DNA of 64,000 nucleotides from Verrucomicrobiota bacterium (GCA_003152315.1 PLZV01000060.1:40889-104888), one strand, 5' to 3'; shown: positions 1-9,306, counted from the stretch's first letter. Translations and numbers: made by a program. Notes: a model not told the origin generated them from the sequence alone.

Positions 1-179
1 AAGGCGCGGGACAAAAAGCGCGTGTCGTGGCCGACAATCAACAGTTTCCTGGCGTTGGCTGGTGGGTTTTCGTCCAAATGTTGCGCAATGGCGTGCGCGG
101 CCAGATCAACGTTCCCAAAGGTGAAAGTATCGCTGATGATCCCCCGCCAACCCGATGTACCAAACTTGATGACTGACAT
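1..179 (-). CDS. Phosphoglucomutase/phosphomannomutase family protein, N-terminal fragment
   Basis: The reverse strand opens with ATG at 179 and reads MSVIKFGTSGWRGIISDTFT, then runs off the left edge after about 59 residues. FGTSGWRG near the N-terminus is the signature of alpha-D-phosphohexomutases, which interconvert hexose 1- and 6-phosphates. The active-site serine loop lies beyond the window, so substrate preference (glucose, mannose or glucosamine) cannot be judged. It is divergent from the methyltransferase gene that follows. Confidence 0.85.
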   Translation of the reverse strand, partial: MSVIKFGTSGWRGIISDTFTFGNVDLAAHAIAQHLDENPPANARKLLIVGHDTRFLSRA

Positions 180-312
180 GATTACGGAGATTATCGTGAC
201 TGCGCGCGCGCGTCCACTTGAATGAGGGCCGGTGGATACTGACCGAACTGGGAACACTCTTACTCTTTCGTCGGAACGCGGTGGGTGATATCCTAATGGG
301 TGGTAACAGGCC

Positions 313-1065
313 ATGTCACAGGAAAACGCTAATTCAACTACGGCTCCGATTGATCTTCTGTCCACGAAGGACGGTTACGATCTTTGGGCCGCGATCTACG
401 ATGGGGATGGTAATCCGCTGATCGCCATCGAAGAACCATGAATCGACCGATTGCTCGGTGACGTTCGCGGGCTGGCCGTGGCGGACATCGGGTGCGGGAC
501 GGGACGGCACGCCATCCGGCTCGCGTCGGCGGGAGCAGCGGTCCAAGCACTGGATTTTTCCGAGGCGATGTTGGAGCGGGCGCGAACGAAGGCTCAGGGG
601 CTGAACATCACCTTTCGCGCGCATGATTTGGCCGAACCCCTGCCCTTCGCGAACGAATCCTTCGATCGCGTCGTCTGCGGGTTGGTGATCGACCACATTA
701 CCGGTCTCGTTGGGCTATTTCGGGAGATGCACCGCGTCTGCCGTCCCAGCGGATTCGTCGTCGTTTCGGTCATGCATCCGGCGATGATGCTGCGGGGAGT
801 CCAGGCCCGATTCCACGATCCCGCCAGCGGGCGAGAAGTTCGTCCCGCCAGTTGCCCGCATCAGTTGAGCGACTATGTTATGGCCGCGGTTCGAGCCGGT
901 TTTATCCTCGACCATTTGAGCGAACATGCCGTCGACGAGGCGCTCGCGAACCGTCTGGAACGCGCGCGGCGGTATTTGGGCTGGCCGCTCCTGTTCCTGA
1001 TGCGACTTGTACCGGGGAGCAAGCCGACGGCGCTAGAGGGCCTGCAGTTTCCCGTTGGCCAATAG
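313..1065 (+). pseudogene. Class I SAM-dependent methyltransferase interrupted by an in-frame TGA
   Basis: From ATG 313 the frame reads 42 codons (ending LIAIEEP), meets TGA at 439-441, and continues in the same frame with IDRLLGDVRG and the SAM-binding motif ADIGCGTGRHA. Downstream are an acidic loop (ALDFSEAML) and motifs typical of UbiE/Methyltransf_11 proteins. The N-terminal helix before the stop looks like normal family sequence (DGYDLWAAIYD), so the TGA seems a recent point change; CGA to TGA would be one C-to-T transition. A TTG at 451 could start a shortened protein of 204 residues that keeps the SAM motif. The last 33 bases overlap the end of convergent uppP, so the C-terminus may be slightly extended. 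A sequencing error is not excluded. Confidence 0.7.
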
Positions 1066-1884
1066 CGCCAGCAACCCCGCGCCCAGAACGAGTCGATAGA
1101 TGATGAAGACCCAGGTGGTGTGACGCTTCAAGTAATTCATCAGAAACGCGACCGCCGCGTAGCCGACGAAGATGGCCACAACAGTTGCCACGACGAGATT
1201 AAGGCCAGCGCCCGGCGCGGCGAGGAGTTCGTGACGGTGATGCACAAATTCCAGGACCCCCGCACCCAGAAAGGATGGCAACGATAACAGAAACGAGAAC
1301 CGCGCGGCCGTCTCGCGCGTGAAACCGACGAACAGGCCACCGGTGATCGTGGAACCCGAACGGGAAGCCCCGGGAATCAGCGCCAGGCACTGCGCCAGAC
1401 CCACGATGATCGTGTCCGTCCAGGTCACGTCTTTCATTTCCCGCAGCCTTGTCCCGGCCGCGACGCGCGAACGTTCCAGGTACTCGGCGACGATCAGCGC
1501 CAGGGCGAGCCCGATCTCGGCAATGGCAATGACGTAGAGCGACCGCAGGCTGGTCTCCACATGCTTTTTAAAGGCCAGCCCCAGCACCATGATGGGCAGC
1601 GTTCCCACCACGATCATCCAGCCAAGCCGTGCGTCATGCTCGTCAAACAAACGGCCGGTTTGCGCGCCGCGGAGCATCGCCGTCGCGATCTGAACAAGAT
1701 CATGCCAGAAATACAGGAGTAACGTGACGACGATGGCCAATTGGATCACCGCGGTGAAGGCCGCGCCCGGATCGTTCCAGCCCAGGAAGGCCGAGACGAT
1801 GCGGAGGTGCGCGGCGCTGCTGATCGGCAGGAATTCCGTCAACCCCTGGATGAGGCCGAACACGGCTGCCTGAAGCAAAGTCAT
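1033..1884 (-). CDS. uppP: Undecaprenyl-diphosphatase UppP (BacA family)
   Basis: An integral inner-membrane enzyme that dephosphorylates undecaprenyl diphosphate so that the lipid carrier can be reused for peptidoglycan and polysaccharide export. The 283-residue length is normal. The first conserved motif GLTEFLPISSAAH lies at residues 14-26, with Glu17 and His26. The second, PGASRSGST, lies at 171-179 with Arg175. Many hydrophobic segments fill the rest. It stands alone on the minus strand and its 3' end overlaps the methyltransferase pseudogene. Family assignment is secure; bacitracin resistance is only a family association. Confidence 0.95.
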   Translation of the reverse strand: MTLLQAAVFGLIQGLTEFLPISSAAHLRIVSAFLGWNDPGAAFTAVIQLAIVVTLLLYFWHDLVQIATAMLRGAQTGRLFDEHDARLGWMIVVGTLPIMVLGLAFKKHVETSLRSLYVIAIAEIGLALALIVAEYLERSRVAAGTRLREMKDVTWTDTIIVGLAQCLALIPGASRSGSTITGGLFVGFTRETAARFSFLLSLPSFLGAGVLEFVHHRHELLAAPGAGLNLVVATVVAIFVGYAAVAFLMNYLKRHTTWVFIIYRLVLGAGLLALLANGKLQAL

Positions 1885-1977
1885 TCGGGATGACCTTTGC
1901 TGTCGGCGGTGTGCATGAACGCGCTTGTCACGGTGACGGTCGTAATGAGGACAATACTGTCCCGCACGCTCATGGGC

Positions 1978-2898
1978 CTAGCTGAGCCGCGCGAACGTCT
2001 TCTGCAGGAGTTCAGTCGGTGACGCGTTTTCAGCCCGCGCCTTCGAGTCGGCGATGAGCTTGGCCTCCAGGGCGTTCTTGGTGGGGCGCTGTTCCTGGTA
2101 GAACACGCCGAAGTAGCCAGGGAACGGCGTCATTGCCAGCTTGTAGGCCGCGATCTCGTCAGTCACGCTGTGGTCTGCCGGCACCAGGTTGAACGCCCCG
2201 CCCTTGCGCGGGTTGGCCGCGTCGAATGCGCCGGGATAAAACTCGGTGCATTCACTCAAGCATTCGATAACCGAGAAGCCGTCGTGTGCCATCGCCTTCT
2301 CCATCATTTCCATAACGTGATTCGGCAGATGGGAGTGCGTGCGGGCAATGAATGTCGCTCCGCTGGCAATGAGCTGTTTCATCGGATTAATTGGCTGATC
2401 AACCGCACCACCCGGGTCGGTCTTTGATTTGAAACCGAGCGGTGAAGTCGGTGAAGTCTGCTTTTTTGTCAGCCCGTACACGAAGTTGTCCATGATGACG
2501 TAGGTCATCTTGACGTTCTTGCGCGAGGCGTGGTTGAGATGGTTGCCGCCGATGGAGAAAGCATCGCCATCGCCGCCGAACACGAAGACATGCAAGTCCG
2601 GCCGCATCATCGAGACGCCCGTGGCGAACGGCGCCGCGCGTCCGTGGAGGAAGTGCACGCCATACGCGTTCACGAAGTACGGGAAACGCGACGAGCAGCC
2701 GATACCGGCGATGCTGGTGATCTTTTCGTGAGGCAACTGCAGTTTTTCCATCATTTTGAAATAGATGGAGAGAACGCTGAAGTCGCCACAGCCCGGACAC
2801 CACGTGGGATGGTCGGCGACCAGATCCTTTTTTGTGTATTTCGGGCGGTCGGTAAGTTTGATTTCTTTGGCTTGAAGATCTTTAGCTTCGGCAATCAT
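1978..2898 (-). CDS. korB: 2-oxoacid:ferredoxin oxidoreductase, beta subunit
   Basis: Beta subunit of a thiamine-diphosphate enzyme that oxidatively decarboxylates a 2-oxoacid to an acyl-CoA and passes electrons to ferredoxin, or runs in reverse. It is 306 residues long. The start HPTWCPGCGDF (Cys34, Cys37, with a further Cys68) is characteristic, as are the TDP/Mg motif GGDGD at 108-112 and the following GGNHLNH. It lies 17 bases behind korA, so the two are co-transcribed. The subunit resembles the 2-oxoglutarate (Kor) type more than the long pyruvate enzymes, but the substrate is inferred. Confidence 0.93.
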   Translation of the reverse strand: MIAEAKDLQAKEIKLTDRPKYTKKDLVADHPTWCPGCGDFSVLSIYFKMMEKLQLPHEKITSIAGIGCSSRFPYFVNAYGVHFLHGRAAPFATGVSMMRPDLHVFVFGGDGDAFSIGGNHLNHASRKNVKMTYVIMDNFVYGLTKKQTSPTSPLGFKSKTDPGGAVDQPINPMKQLIASGATFIARTHSHLPNHVMEMMEKAMAHDGFSVIECLSECTEFYPGAFDAANPRKGGAFNLVPADHSVTDEIAAYKLAMTPFPGYFGVFYQEQRPTKNALEAKLIADSKARAENASPTELLQKTFARLS

Positions 2899-2915
2899 GG
2901 ATTTCCTCGGGATGA

Positions 2916-4763
2916 TCAGGCGCTCACGAGCGCGGGTTCAGCAGATTGTTTCAATTTTTCGTTCATACCATTCAAGATCTCGCGCACTTTGAAGGGGAGG
3001 CCGTCGGTCTTGTTAATACCGCGAATCTTATCCGTACAGTACCGCGCCCGCAAAAGCGCGGCCAATTGGCCGTAGCCGTAAAGGCCTTCGTCGTTGATCT
3101 CCGCCACGAAGACATGGTTAAAACCTTCAAAGATCTCGCCGATGCCGGGCTGAAGCGGTTGGATGTAGCGGATGTTCAACGAACTGACGCTTTCACCCGC
3201 CGCGCGCGCCTTGTCCACGGCTTCACGGATTGGGCCGTGCGACGAACCCCAGCCGACGAGCAACACGTTGCCCTCCGCCGGGCCGTAGGTCTCCGCCTTG
3301 GGCAGGCGTCCGGCAAGCACCTGAAGCTTGCGCCGGCGCTTGGCCACCATCATCACGTGATTGGCGGGACGGCTGGCGGGATGCCCGGCCTCGTCGTGCT
3401 CCAGACCGGTCACCACGGGATATTTCCCATCGACCATCGGCGTGCCGGGGGGCGCGTGGTGCGCGATGCCATCGGCCGCATTCTCGTAAGGCTTGTAGTT
3501 TGGCCCGCGCGCCGAGAAATCCGGGCTGATGTCCTGGGTCAACTTTGCGAGATCCGGCATCTCCCAGGCCTCAAAACGCGTGGCCAATGCCTGATCGGAG
3601 AGGATGATTACCGGAGAGCTGTACTCACGCGCCAATTTCGCCGCCTCCAGCGTGATATAGAAGCAATCCTCAACGGACGAAGGCGCGAGCACGATACGCG
3701 GTGAATCACCGTGACCGCCGAAACAGGCAATATTGAGATCGCTCTGCTCGACGCTGGTGGGCAAACCCGTGCTCGGGCCGCCACGCTGGACATCGATGAT
3801 CACTATGGGCATTTCGGCCATCACCGCCCACCCGAGCGCTTCGGTCTTCAACGAAAGACCGGGACCGGAAGTTCCGGTGAGCGAAAGGTAACCGGAGTAC
3901 GAGGCGCCGCAGGCCATGGCGATGGCCGCAAGTTCGTCCTCGGCCTGCATAAAAATGCCGCCGTACTTCGGCAGTTCCGCGCGAAGGATTTCCATGATGC
4001 TCGACCACGGCGTAATCGGATAGCCGGCGCCAAAGCGAATGCCCGCGGCCAGTGCGCCGTAAGCGATGGCCTGGTTGCCATCCATGACGACTTGCTTGCG
4101 CGTGACCCGGGTGCTGGGGACCACGAACTCAAAGGTGTCCGTGACTTTGCCGATGTCATAGCCATAGCCCGCGTTGAAGGCGCCGATGACATTGCGAATG
4201 ACGTCTTCACCTTTGCCCTTGTAATAGGCTTGCAACATCGTCTCGAGTTTGGGCACGTCGAGATCAAACATGCGCGCGATCAAACCGAGCACGAACATGT
4301 TCTTGCCCTTGTCTTTCGCCGTCCCGCCGATGGCTTCAACCGTTTGTCCCGTGATGGGCACGCCGATCGCGCGGTAGCGTTTCTGGTTTGGATCGGGCTG
4401 CACGTTGTCGCTGTCGTAGATGAGGATCCCGCCGTCCCGTAGCGTGCTAATGTGATCGTTGTAGGAATGCTGGTAGAAGGTGACGAGGATGTCCACGTCG
4501 TCACCGGCGCTCAACACTTCACCCGTGCCGAGACGCACCTGATAAATACTGGGTCCACCCGAAATCGTGGCGGGAATCGTCATGTAGGTCATGACGTCCT
4601 TGTCCGTACGCCCGGCCAACCGGGCCAGGAAACCGCCGATGGCCTGAATACCGTCCTGTGAATTGCCGGCGAACCGAATTACTGCGTCCTGGATTCTTCG
4701 CGCACCTGGCGGTCGTTGGCCCCCCGGCGCGGTGGAGGAATCTGCCACTTTTTCATCAATCAT
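2916..4763 (-). CDS. korA: 2-oxoacid:ferredoxin oxidoreductase, fused gamma-alpha subunit
   Basis: A 615-residue subunit with a gamma domain in the first roughly 200 residues (RLARLAGRTDKDV-type start, GGTAKDKGKNMFVLG in the middle) fused to an alpha domain. The alpha part begins near GNQAIAYGALAAG, with GYPITPWSS and GTSGPGLSLKTE, the pyrimidine-binding fold of this family. With korB it forms the catalytic core; no ferredoxin gene is in the window. The start ATG has AAGGA about 8 bases upstream and a good promoter at 4830-4857. Gamma-alpha fusion is common in bacterial Kor enzymes. Substrate assignment to 2-oxoglutarate is probable but not proven. Confidence 0.93.
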   Translation of the reverse strand: MIDEKVADSSTAPGGQRPPGARRIQDAVIRFAGNSQDGIQAIGGFLARLAGRTDKDVMTYMTIPATISGGPSIYQVRLGTGEVLSAGDDVDILVTFYQHSYNDHISTLRDGGILIYDSDNVQPDPNQKRYRAIGVPITGQTVEAIGGTAKDKGKNMFVLGLIARMFDLDVPKLETMLQAYYKGKGEDVIRNVIGAFNAGYGYDIGKVTDTFEFVVPSTRVTRKQVVMDGNQAIAYGALAAGIRFGAGYPITPWSSIMEILRAELPKYGGIFMQAEDELAAIAMACGASYSGYLSLTGTSGPGLSLKTEALGWAVMAEMPIVIIDVQRGGPSTGLPTSVEQSDLNIACFGGHGDSPRIVLAPSSVEDCFYITLEAAKLAREYSSPVIILSDQALATRFEAWEMPDLAKLTQDISPDFSARGPNYKPYENAADGIAHHAPPGTPMVDGKYPVVTGLEHDEAGHPASRPANHVMMVAKRRRKLQVLAGRLPKAETYGPAEGNVLLVGWGSSHGPIREAVDKARAAGESVSSLNIRYIQPLQPGIGEIFEGFNHVFVAEINDEGLYGYGQLAALLRARYCTDKIRGINKTDGLPFKVREILNGMNEKLKQSAEPALVSA

Positions 4764-4829
4764 CTTTGTATCCTTGAAAGACTGCCCTGCTGCGAACGTT
4801 TCACCCGAGACTGGGCAACTACACAGGCA

Positions 4830-4857
4830 ATATTAACAAAGGACTCCCCGCTGTCAA
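4830..4857 (-). promoter_or_regulatory. Sigma70-like promoter of korA-korB
   Basis: On the minus strand TTGACA (4852-4857) is followed by 16 bases and TAATAT (4830-4835). The predicted start is about 60 bases before the korA ATG. The consensus match is strong; not tested. Confidence 0.6.
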
Positions 4858-4888
4858 CCACGAGACCGTTTGGATGTGGGAAAAGCAA

Positions 4889-4917
4889 TTGACCGGGCGG
4901 GAGGGTTGAGATATTTT
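4889..4917 (+). promoter_or_regulatory. Sigma70-like promoter of the TPR gene
   Basis: TTGACC (4889-4894), 17-base spacer, TATTTT (4912-4917). The predicted transcript begins about 20 bases before ATG 4944. It is back to back with the korA promoter, with about 30 bases between the two -35 boxes. Confidence 0.55.
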
Positions 4918-4943
4918 GCGGGTGGTAACCCACGAGATTTGCC

Positions 4944-6347
4944 ATGACTGAGAAGAATAGTAGCAATATCAACCGACTCGCCAACGACTTCTACCAGAAG
5001 GCGCTAGCGGCAGCGGAACGCAAGAATCTCGACTATGCCATCGAGATGTTCATCCAGACCCTTAATATCGAGCCAAACTTCACCAAGGCACGCGAGTATT
5101 TGCGGGCCATCCAGATGAAGAAAACGGAGTCGGCGGGCGGACTGAAGCGGATGTTCACTGGCGCCAAGCTCACCCCACTGCTAACCAAGGCCAAGATGGC
5201 GGTCCAGAAGAATCCCAGTGAGGCCATGACGCTCGCCGAGCAGGCCCTGACAGAAGATCCCAAGAACTCGCAAGCCTTGTGGGTTCTCGCGGAAGCTGCT
5301 GAAGTCGCCAAGCTTTCCGAGACCGTCGTCCAGACGCTGGAGACGTACACGCGACTGAATGCCCGCGACACGAAGGCGCTGCATTGGCTCGCGCGCTCCT
5401 ACAAGGAGACGGGCCAGCATGAGCAGGCACGTGAAACCTATGAACGCTTGCTCCAGATCAATCCCAACGATTTTGAGGCGCAGAAAGGCTCCAAGGATTC
5501 GACTGCGGACGGCGCCATGGCCGGTGGCGGATGGGAAGAGAGCAGCACATCCTTCCGTGACAAGCTCAAGGACAAGGACGAGTCCATCGCGCTGGAGCAG
5601 CAGTCGCGGATGGTCCGTGCTGAGGACATGGTGGAAAACCTCATTAAGGAGAAACTCGAGGCGCTCGCCAAGGAACCCGAGAGTTCTGTCATCCAGCGCG
5701 AACTGGGCAAACTTTACGCGCAGCGGGACAATTACGACGAAGCTCTGCGCTATCTGGAAGCGTTGTACGCAAAAGAGGGCGGTTCTGATCCCTCGCTGGA
5801 GCGCGAAATTGGCGACACCAAGATCAAGCGCCTTGAATTCAAGATCACCGGACGGAAGAAAGAGCTCGAGAAGAAACCCGGCGACCCGACGTTGACCAGC
5901 GAGATCGCTGCCTTGGAGACCGAACTCGACCAACTCAAGCTCAGCGAAGCCGAACGCCTTGTCGAACGCTACCCCAACGACCTTATGTACCGTTACGAAC
6001 TGGGCTCGTTGTATATGAAGACGGGGAATATCGACGGCGCTGTCGAACAATTGCAAAAGTCCCGTGGCCAGCCGCAGCGGCGTGTCGCCTCCCTCAATCA
6101 GCTCGGCCAGTGCTACCAGCAGATGGGCCTTCACGATATGGCCATCGACACATTCAATGAGGCCATTGCGGAACTCCCGGTCATGGACGGCCTGAAGAAG
6201 GAGCTGCTCTACAATCTCGGCAATGCCTACGAACTCATGGGCGATCAAGAAAAGTCCACCGCCGCGTACAAGGAGATCGCCAAGGTCGATTTCAGTTACC
6301 GCGACGTGCGCGAAAAAATCATGCGCAGGCCTCCGCCGAAGCAGTAG
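4944..6347 (+). CDS. TPR-repeat protein of unknown role
   Basis: A 467-residue protein with no signal peptide. It starts with a TPR-like pair (residues about 10-55, DYAIEMFIQTLNIEPNF), then further TPRs around 85-185, a charged coiled-coil-like stretch near 200-330, and a final TPR block (YRYELGSLYMKTGNIDGAVEQL, split by GQPQRR) up to about 460. TPR solenoids bind peptides or partner proteins; nothing here shows an enzyme. It has its own promoter and faces the HAD gene tail to tail. Similar soluble TPR proteins are common in PVC bacteria, but I cannot name a function. Confidence 0.85.
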   Translation: MTEKNSSNINRLANDFYQKALAAAERKNLDYAIEMFIQTLNIEPNFTKAREYLRAIQMKKTESAGGLKRMFTGAKLTPLLTKAKMAVQKNPSEAMTLAEQALTEDPKNSQALWVLAEAAEVAKLSETVVQTLETYTRLNARDTKALHWLARSYKETGQHEQARETYERLLQINPNDFEAQKGSKDSTADGAMAGGGWEESSTSFRDKLKDKDESIALEQQSRMVRAEDMVENLIKEKLEALAKEPESSVIQRELGKLYAQRDNYDEALRYLEALYAKEGGSDPSLEREIGDTKIKRLEFKITGRKKELEKKPGDPTLTSEIAALETELDQLKLSEAERLVERYPNDLMYRYELGSLYMKTGNIDGAVEQLQKSRGQPQRRVASLNQLGQCYQQMGLHDMAIDTFNEAIAELPVMDGLKKELLYNLGNAYELMGDQEKSTAAYKEIAKVDFSYRDVREKIMRRPPPKQ

Positions 6348-6355
6348 CAACTCGA

Positions 6356-6380
6356 CGGCCTTCCGTCAGACGAAGGGCCG
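6356..6380. terminator. Hairpin between convergent TPR and HAD genes
   Basis: CGGCCTTC (6356-6363) pairs with GAAGGGCCG (6372-6380) with one bulged G. There is no T tract on either strand, so intrinsic termination is doubtful. It sits exactly between two convergent stop codons. Confidence 0.35.
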
Positions 6381-6384
6381 GCGA

Positions 6385-7047
6385 TCAGGCCGCGTCGAGC
6401 CTGGCCCAAAGGTTCCGCAGATCGTGCAGCCCTACACCCTCACCTTCGGTGCGATTCAGGAGGATGGCGGTCATCCCAACCGCTTCCGCGCCACGCACAT
6501 CCGCCTCGGCACTATCCCCCACATGTACGGCTTGGTTCGCTACAATACCCGCAGCGTGGAGTGCCGCCTGAAAAATCCTGGCATCGGGCTTCTCGGTGCC
6601 GACTTCACAGGAAATGGTCATGGAATCGAAATAACGGGTCAGCCCAATCTCGTTGAGCAACGGACGCAAGCGCTCGTCCCAATTGGAAACAATGCCAACA
6701 TGCAGGCCGCGCACGCGCGCTACGCGTAGCGTATCTTCCACGTCCGGAAAAGCCTGCCACGCCCCAGCGTGGGCAAAGATTTCGTAGAGTTCTTCAAAGC
6801 ACGCCTGGTTCTCTTGACCCAATGTGCGGAAAACGACTTCGCGCCACCAGTCCTTGCGAGAAACCGTCAATCCCGGTCGTTTCAGTGCGGCCCATGATTC
6901 GCGGAACGCCCGCTCCAGCCCTTCCGTCGTGGCCGTCATTCCATGGCGATTGGCCACCGAGGCGTAGATGGTCCCAACCGATGGCCACGGGCGTAGCAGC
7001 GTGCCGCCCACGTCGAAGAATAGGGCACGCACGGGCGGACGGCTCAC
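6385..7047 (-). CDS. HAD-superfamily hydrolase
   Basis: A 220-residue phosphatase-like protein. Motif I is FFDVGGTLL with nucleophile Asp12. The usual second Asp is replaced by Gly (DVGGT), as in the HDHD3/REG-2-like branch, so the catalytic mechanism may differ from the classical type. Motif II is VSNWD, the lysine is in EKPDARIF, and motif IV is VGDSAEADV. GTG 7047 was chosen because its GTGA overlaps the folC stop, implying coupled translation after folC. Further upstream sequence in frame lies inside folC and does not look like HAD sequence. Substrate is unknown. Confidence 0.85.
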   Translation of the reverse strand: MSRPPVRALFFDVGGTLLRPWPSVGTIYASVANRHGMTATTEGLERAFRESWAALKRPGLTVSRKDWWREVVFRTLGQENQACFEELYEIFAHAGAWQAFPDVEDTLRVARVRGLHVGIVSNWDERLRPLLNEIGLTRYFDSMTISCEVGTEKPDARIFQAALHAAGIVANQAVHVGDSAEADVRGAEAVGMTAILLNRTEGEGVGLHDLRNLWARLDAA

Positions 7048-8372
7048 TGCAATACCAATTCCTTCGGTGTTCTTGCCCTGGTTGGGTGCGCGAACCCGAG
7101 GCGATCCAGCGCTTCGCCAACGAGGAATAGCGAACCGGTGATGACGATGGCTTCGGCATTCTCGCTTCGGGCCTGCGCATACGCTTCCGCCAGGTTCCTC
7201 GCGATGGTGATCCGCAGCCGGGGATTTGTGGCCATGCACCAACGTGCCAACTGGTCGGGATCGCATGTGCGTTCGCTGTTGACGGGCACGCAAAGGATGC
7301 GCTCGGCCAGGGGTGCGAGGATTTGGCACATCTGGTCGTAGTTCTTGTCCCGCAAGACACCGAGGATCAGCGTCAGTTTCTGACCGGTACAACGCTCCCG
7401 CAGCGTGGCGGCCAACCGTTCGGCCGCGGCGGCGTTATGCGCCCCATCGAGAACAACGGTTGGATGGTGATTCACGATTTGAAACCGTCCGGGCCAGGTC
7501 GTCTGCGACAGCCCTTCGGAGACTTGCAGCGGCGTGACGGGCAACCCGGATGCTTCGAGGGCGGCGATGGCTGTGGCACAGTTGATCGTCTGGTGGGCTC
7601 CAAGCAACGGGATCGTGACCGGGCCGTAATCCTGGCGCGTGCCCGTCAGTTCGACACGCTGGCCTTGCTCGTCCTCGCTGAGCCGCGTGGCGTGAACCTC
7701 CTGGCCGACAATGGTGAGCGGGCAGCCCTGGGCAGTTGTCGTCGCCCGGATGACGCGGAGAACTTCTTCGGCCACGGAAGCGGTGACGACCGGAATACCC
7801 GGCTTGATGATCCCGCATTTCTCTATCGCGATCTGCGGGAGCGTCTCGCCGAGATACTGGGTATGGTCGAAGGCGATGTTGGTGATGACGGATGCGAGGG
7901 GTGTGACCACGTTTGTCGCGTCGAGGCGACCGCCCAGGCCCGTTTCCCAGACAACCACGTCAGTTTTCTGTTCGTAGAAGTATCGGAGGGCCACGGCGGT
8001 GACCGCTTCGAAGAACGTGGGCGCGCGAAACTCGGGATGCGCGGCGACCCTTTCGAGAAGCGGCTTGAGCTGCTCCACCAGCCGCATCATATCTGATTCG
8101 GCAATGGGTTGGCCGTTGATCTGAAACCGCTCGCAGAACGACACGAGGTGTGGCGAGGTGTATAGCCCGGTTTTGTAGCCGGCCCGGGACAAGACCGCGT
8201 GGAGCATCGCGGCGACACTCCCCTTCCCGTTCGTCCCGGCAATGTGAATGAAACGTAGCGATTTCTGCGGGTCCCCCATCAACCGCAGTAAATACTGCGT
8301 TGTCCCCAAGCCAAGCTTCTGGCCGAAAAGACGAATGCCGTAGAGATAATCAATGGTTTCCGCGTAGGTCAT
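7044..8372 (-). CDS. folC: Bifunctional folylpolyglutamate synthase/dihydrofolate synthase
   Basis: Adds glutamate to dihydropteroate and to folates with ATP. The protein is 442 residues from ATG 8372 (MTYAETIDYLYG), the usual FolC start. The P-loop GTNGKGS lies at 46-52, the ligase motif DGAHNAAAA is in the C-terminal half, and HTQYLGETLPQIA with KCGIIKPG are typical of Mur-ligase-like folate enzymes. A longer upstream reading frame would run into accD and has no family sequence. accD commonly precedes folC in bacteria, matching the arrangement here. Downstream HAD overlaps by 4 bases. Confidence 0.95.
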   Translation of the reverse strand: MTYAETIDYLYGIRLFGQKLGLGTTQYLLRLMGDPQKSLRFIHIAGTNGKGSVAAMLHAVLSRAGYKTGLYTSPHLVSFCERFQINGQPIAESDMMRLVEQLKPLLERVAAHPEFRAPTFFEAVTAVALRYFYEQKTDVVVWETGLGGRLDATNVVTPLASVITNIAFDHTQYLGETLPQIAIEKCGIIKPGIPVVTASVAEEVLRVIRATTTAQGCPLTIVGQEVHATRLSEDEQGQRVELTGTRQDYGPVTIPLLGAHQTINCATAIAALEASGLPVTPLQVSEGLSQTTWPGRFQIVNHHPTVVLDGAHNAAAAERLAATLRERCTGQKLTLILGVLRDKNYDQMCQILAPLAERILCVPVNSERTCDPDQLARWCMATNPRLRITIARNLAEAYAQARSENAEAIVITGSLFLVGEALDRLGFAHPTRARTPKELVLQ

Positions 8373-8427
8373 TAGTACTTCTTCGGCTCGGCGGGAGACT
8401 CGCCCTCCCCGCGATCCTGATACAACG

Positions 8428-9306
8428 CTAATCTGCCGCTTTGAACTTGCGCCCGCCGCGCCCCGAGAAATAATTGAGCAACTGCGCAATCGTTTGCTTG
8501 AGTTGCTTCCGATGCACGATGAAATCGACCAGGCCGCGGTCGCGGAGAAACTCGCTGGTCTGGAAGCCTTCGGGCAGCTCTTGTTGCGTGGTTTCCTTGA
8601 TCACGCGCGGACCCGCAAAACCGATGAGCGCCTTCGGCTCGGCTACGATCACGTCACCCAGCGACGCGTAGCTGGCCATCACGCCAGCCGTGGTTGGGTG
8701 CGTGAGGATCGAGATGTAGGGCAGTCCGGCCTTGGCGTGCAACGCGAGCGCGCCGCTTGTCTTGGCGAGTTGCATGAGGCTGAGAATGCCCTCGTACATC
8801 CGCGCGCCGCCGGATGCGGAGACAATGATCGCCGGAATCTTCAGCTCGGTGGCCTTCTCAATCGCCCGCGTAATTTTTTCCCCGACAACCGAGCCCATAC
8901 TGGCGCCGAGGAAGCTGAAGTCCATTACTGCCAGCGACGTATCGTGACCGTCGAGCTTGCAGAGGCCGATCATCACGGCGTCGTTCATGCCCGTCTGGCG
9001 CTGGTACGTGCGCAACCGCTCCGTATAGGCGGCCACTCCCGTGAATTTCAGCATATCCACACTTGCCATGTCGGCATCGAACTCGCGGAAGGTGCCCTCA
9101 TCGGCCAGCATCGCGATACGTTCCGGGGCGGTCATCGTGAAGTGGTAATCGCACTTACTGCAGACTTTCGCGTTGGCCGCGAGTTCCTTGCTGAAGATGA
9201 TCTCGCCGCACGTCTTGCACTTCACCCACAATCCGCTGGGGATCTCATGTTTCTTCGTCTTGGTCTCAGAAATCTTTGGCTTTTCTTTTTCTTCGAATAC
9301 CGCCAT
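8428..9306 (-). CDS. accD: Acetyl-CoA carboxylase carboxyltransferase subunit beta
   Basis: The beta half of the carboxyltransferase that moves CO2 from carboxybiotin to acetyl-CoA, the committed step of fatty-acid synthesis. It is 292 residues long. The N-terminal zinc ribbon has Cys30, Cys33, Cys49 and Cys52. The crotonase-like core carries SASGGARMYEG and PTTAGVMASYASLGDV. The accA partner is not in the window. It is first in an accD-folC-HAD unit. The 56-base gap to folC and identical orientation suggest co-transcription. Confidence 0.97.
   Translation of the reverse strand: MAVFEEKEKPKISETKTKKHEIPSGLWVKCKTCGEIIFSKELAANAKVCSKCDYHFTMTAPERIAMLADEGTFREFDADMASVDMLKFTGVAAYTERLRTYQRQTGMNDAVMIGLCKLDGHDTSLAVMDFSFLGASMGSVVGEKITRAIEKATELKIPAIIVSASGGARMYEGILSLMQLAKTSGALALHAKAGLPYISILTHPTTAGVMASYASLGDVIVAEPKALIGFAGPRVIKETTQQELPEGFQTSEFLRDRGLVDFIVHRKQLKQTIAQLLNYFSGRGGRKFKAAD

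Noticed and set aside
439..441. TGA as a selenocysteine codon
   Set aside because: This methyltransferase family has no catalytic Cys or Sec at this place, and no obvious hairpin follows; a nonsense change is simpler.
7048..7392. Longer HAD protein starting upstream inside folC
   Set aside because: The extra N-terminal sequence is a shadow of folC on the same strand in another frame; the GTG overlapping the folC stop gives a normal HAD length.
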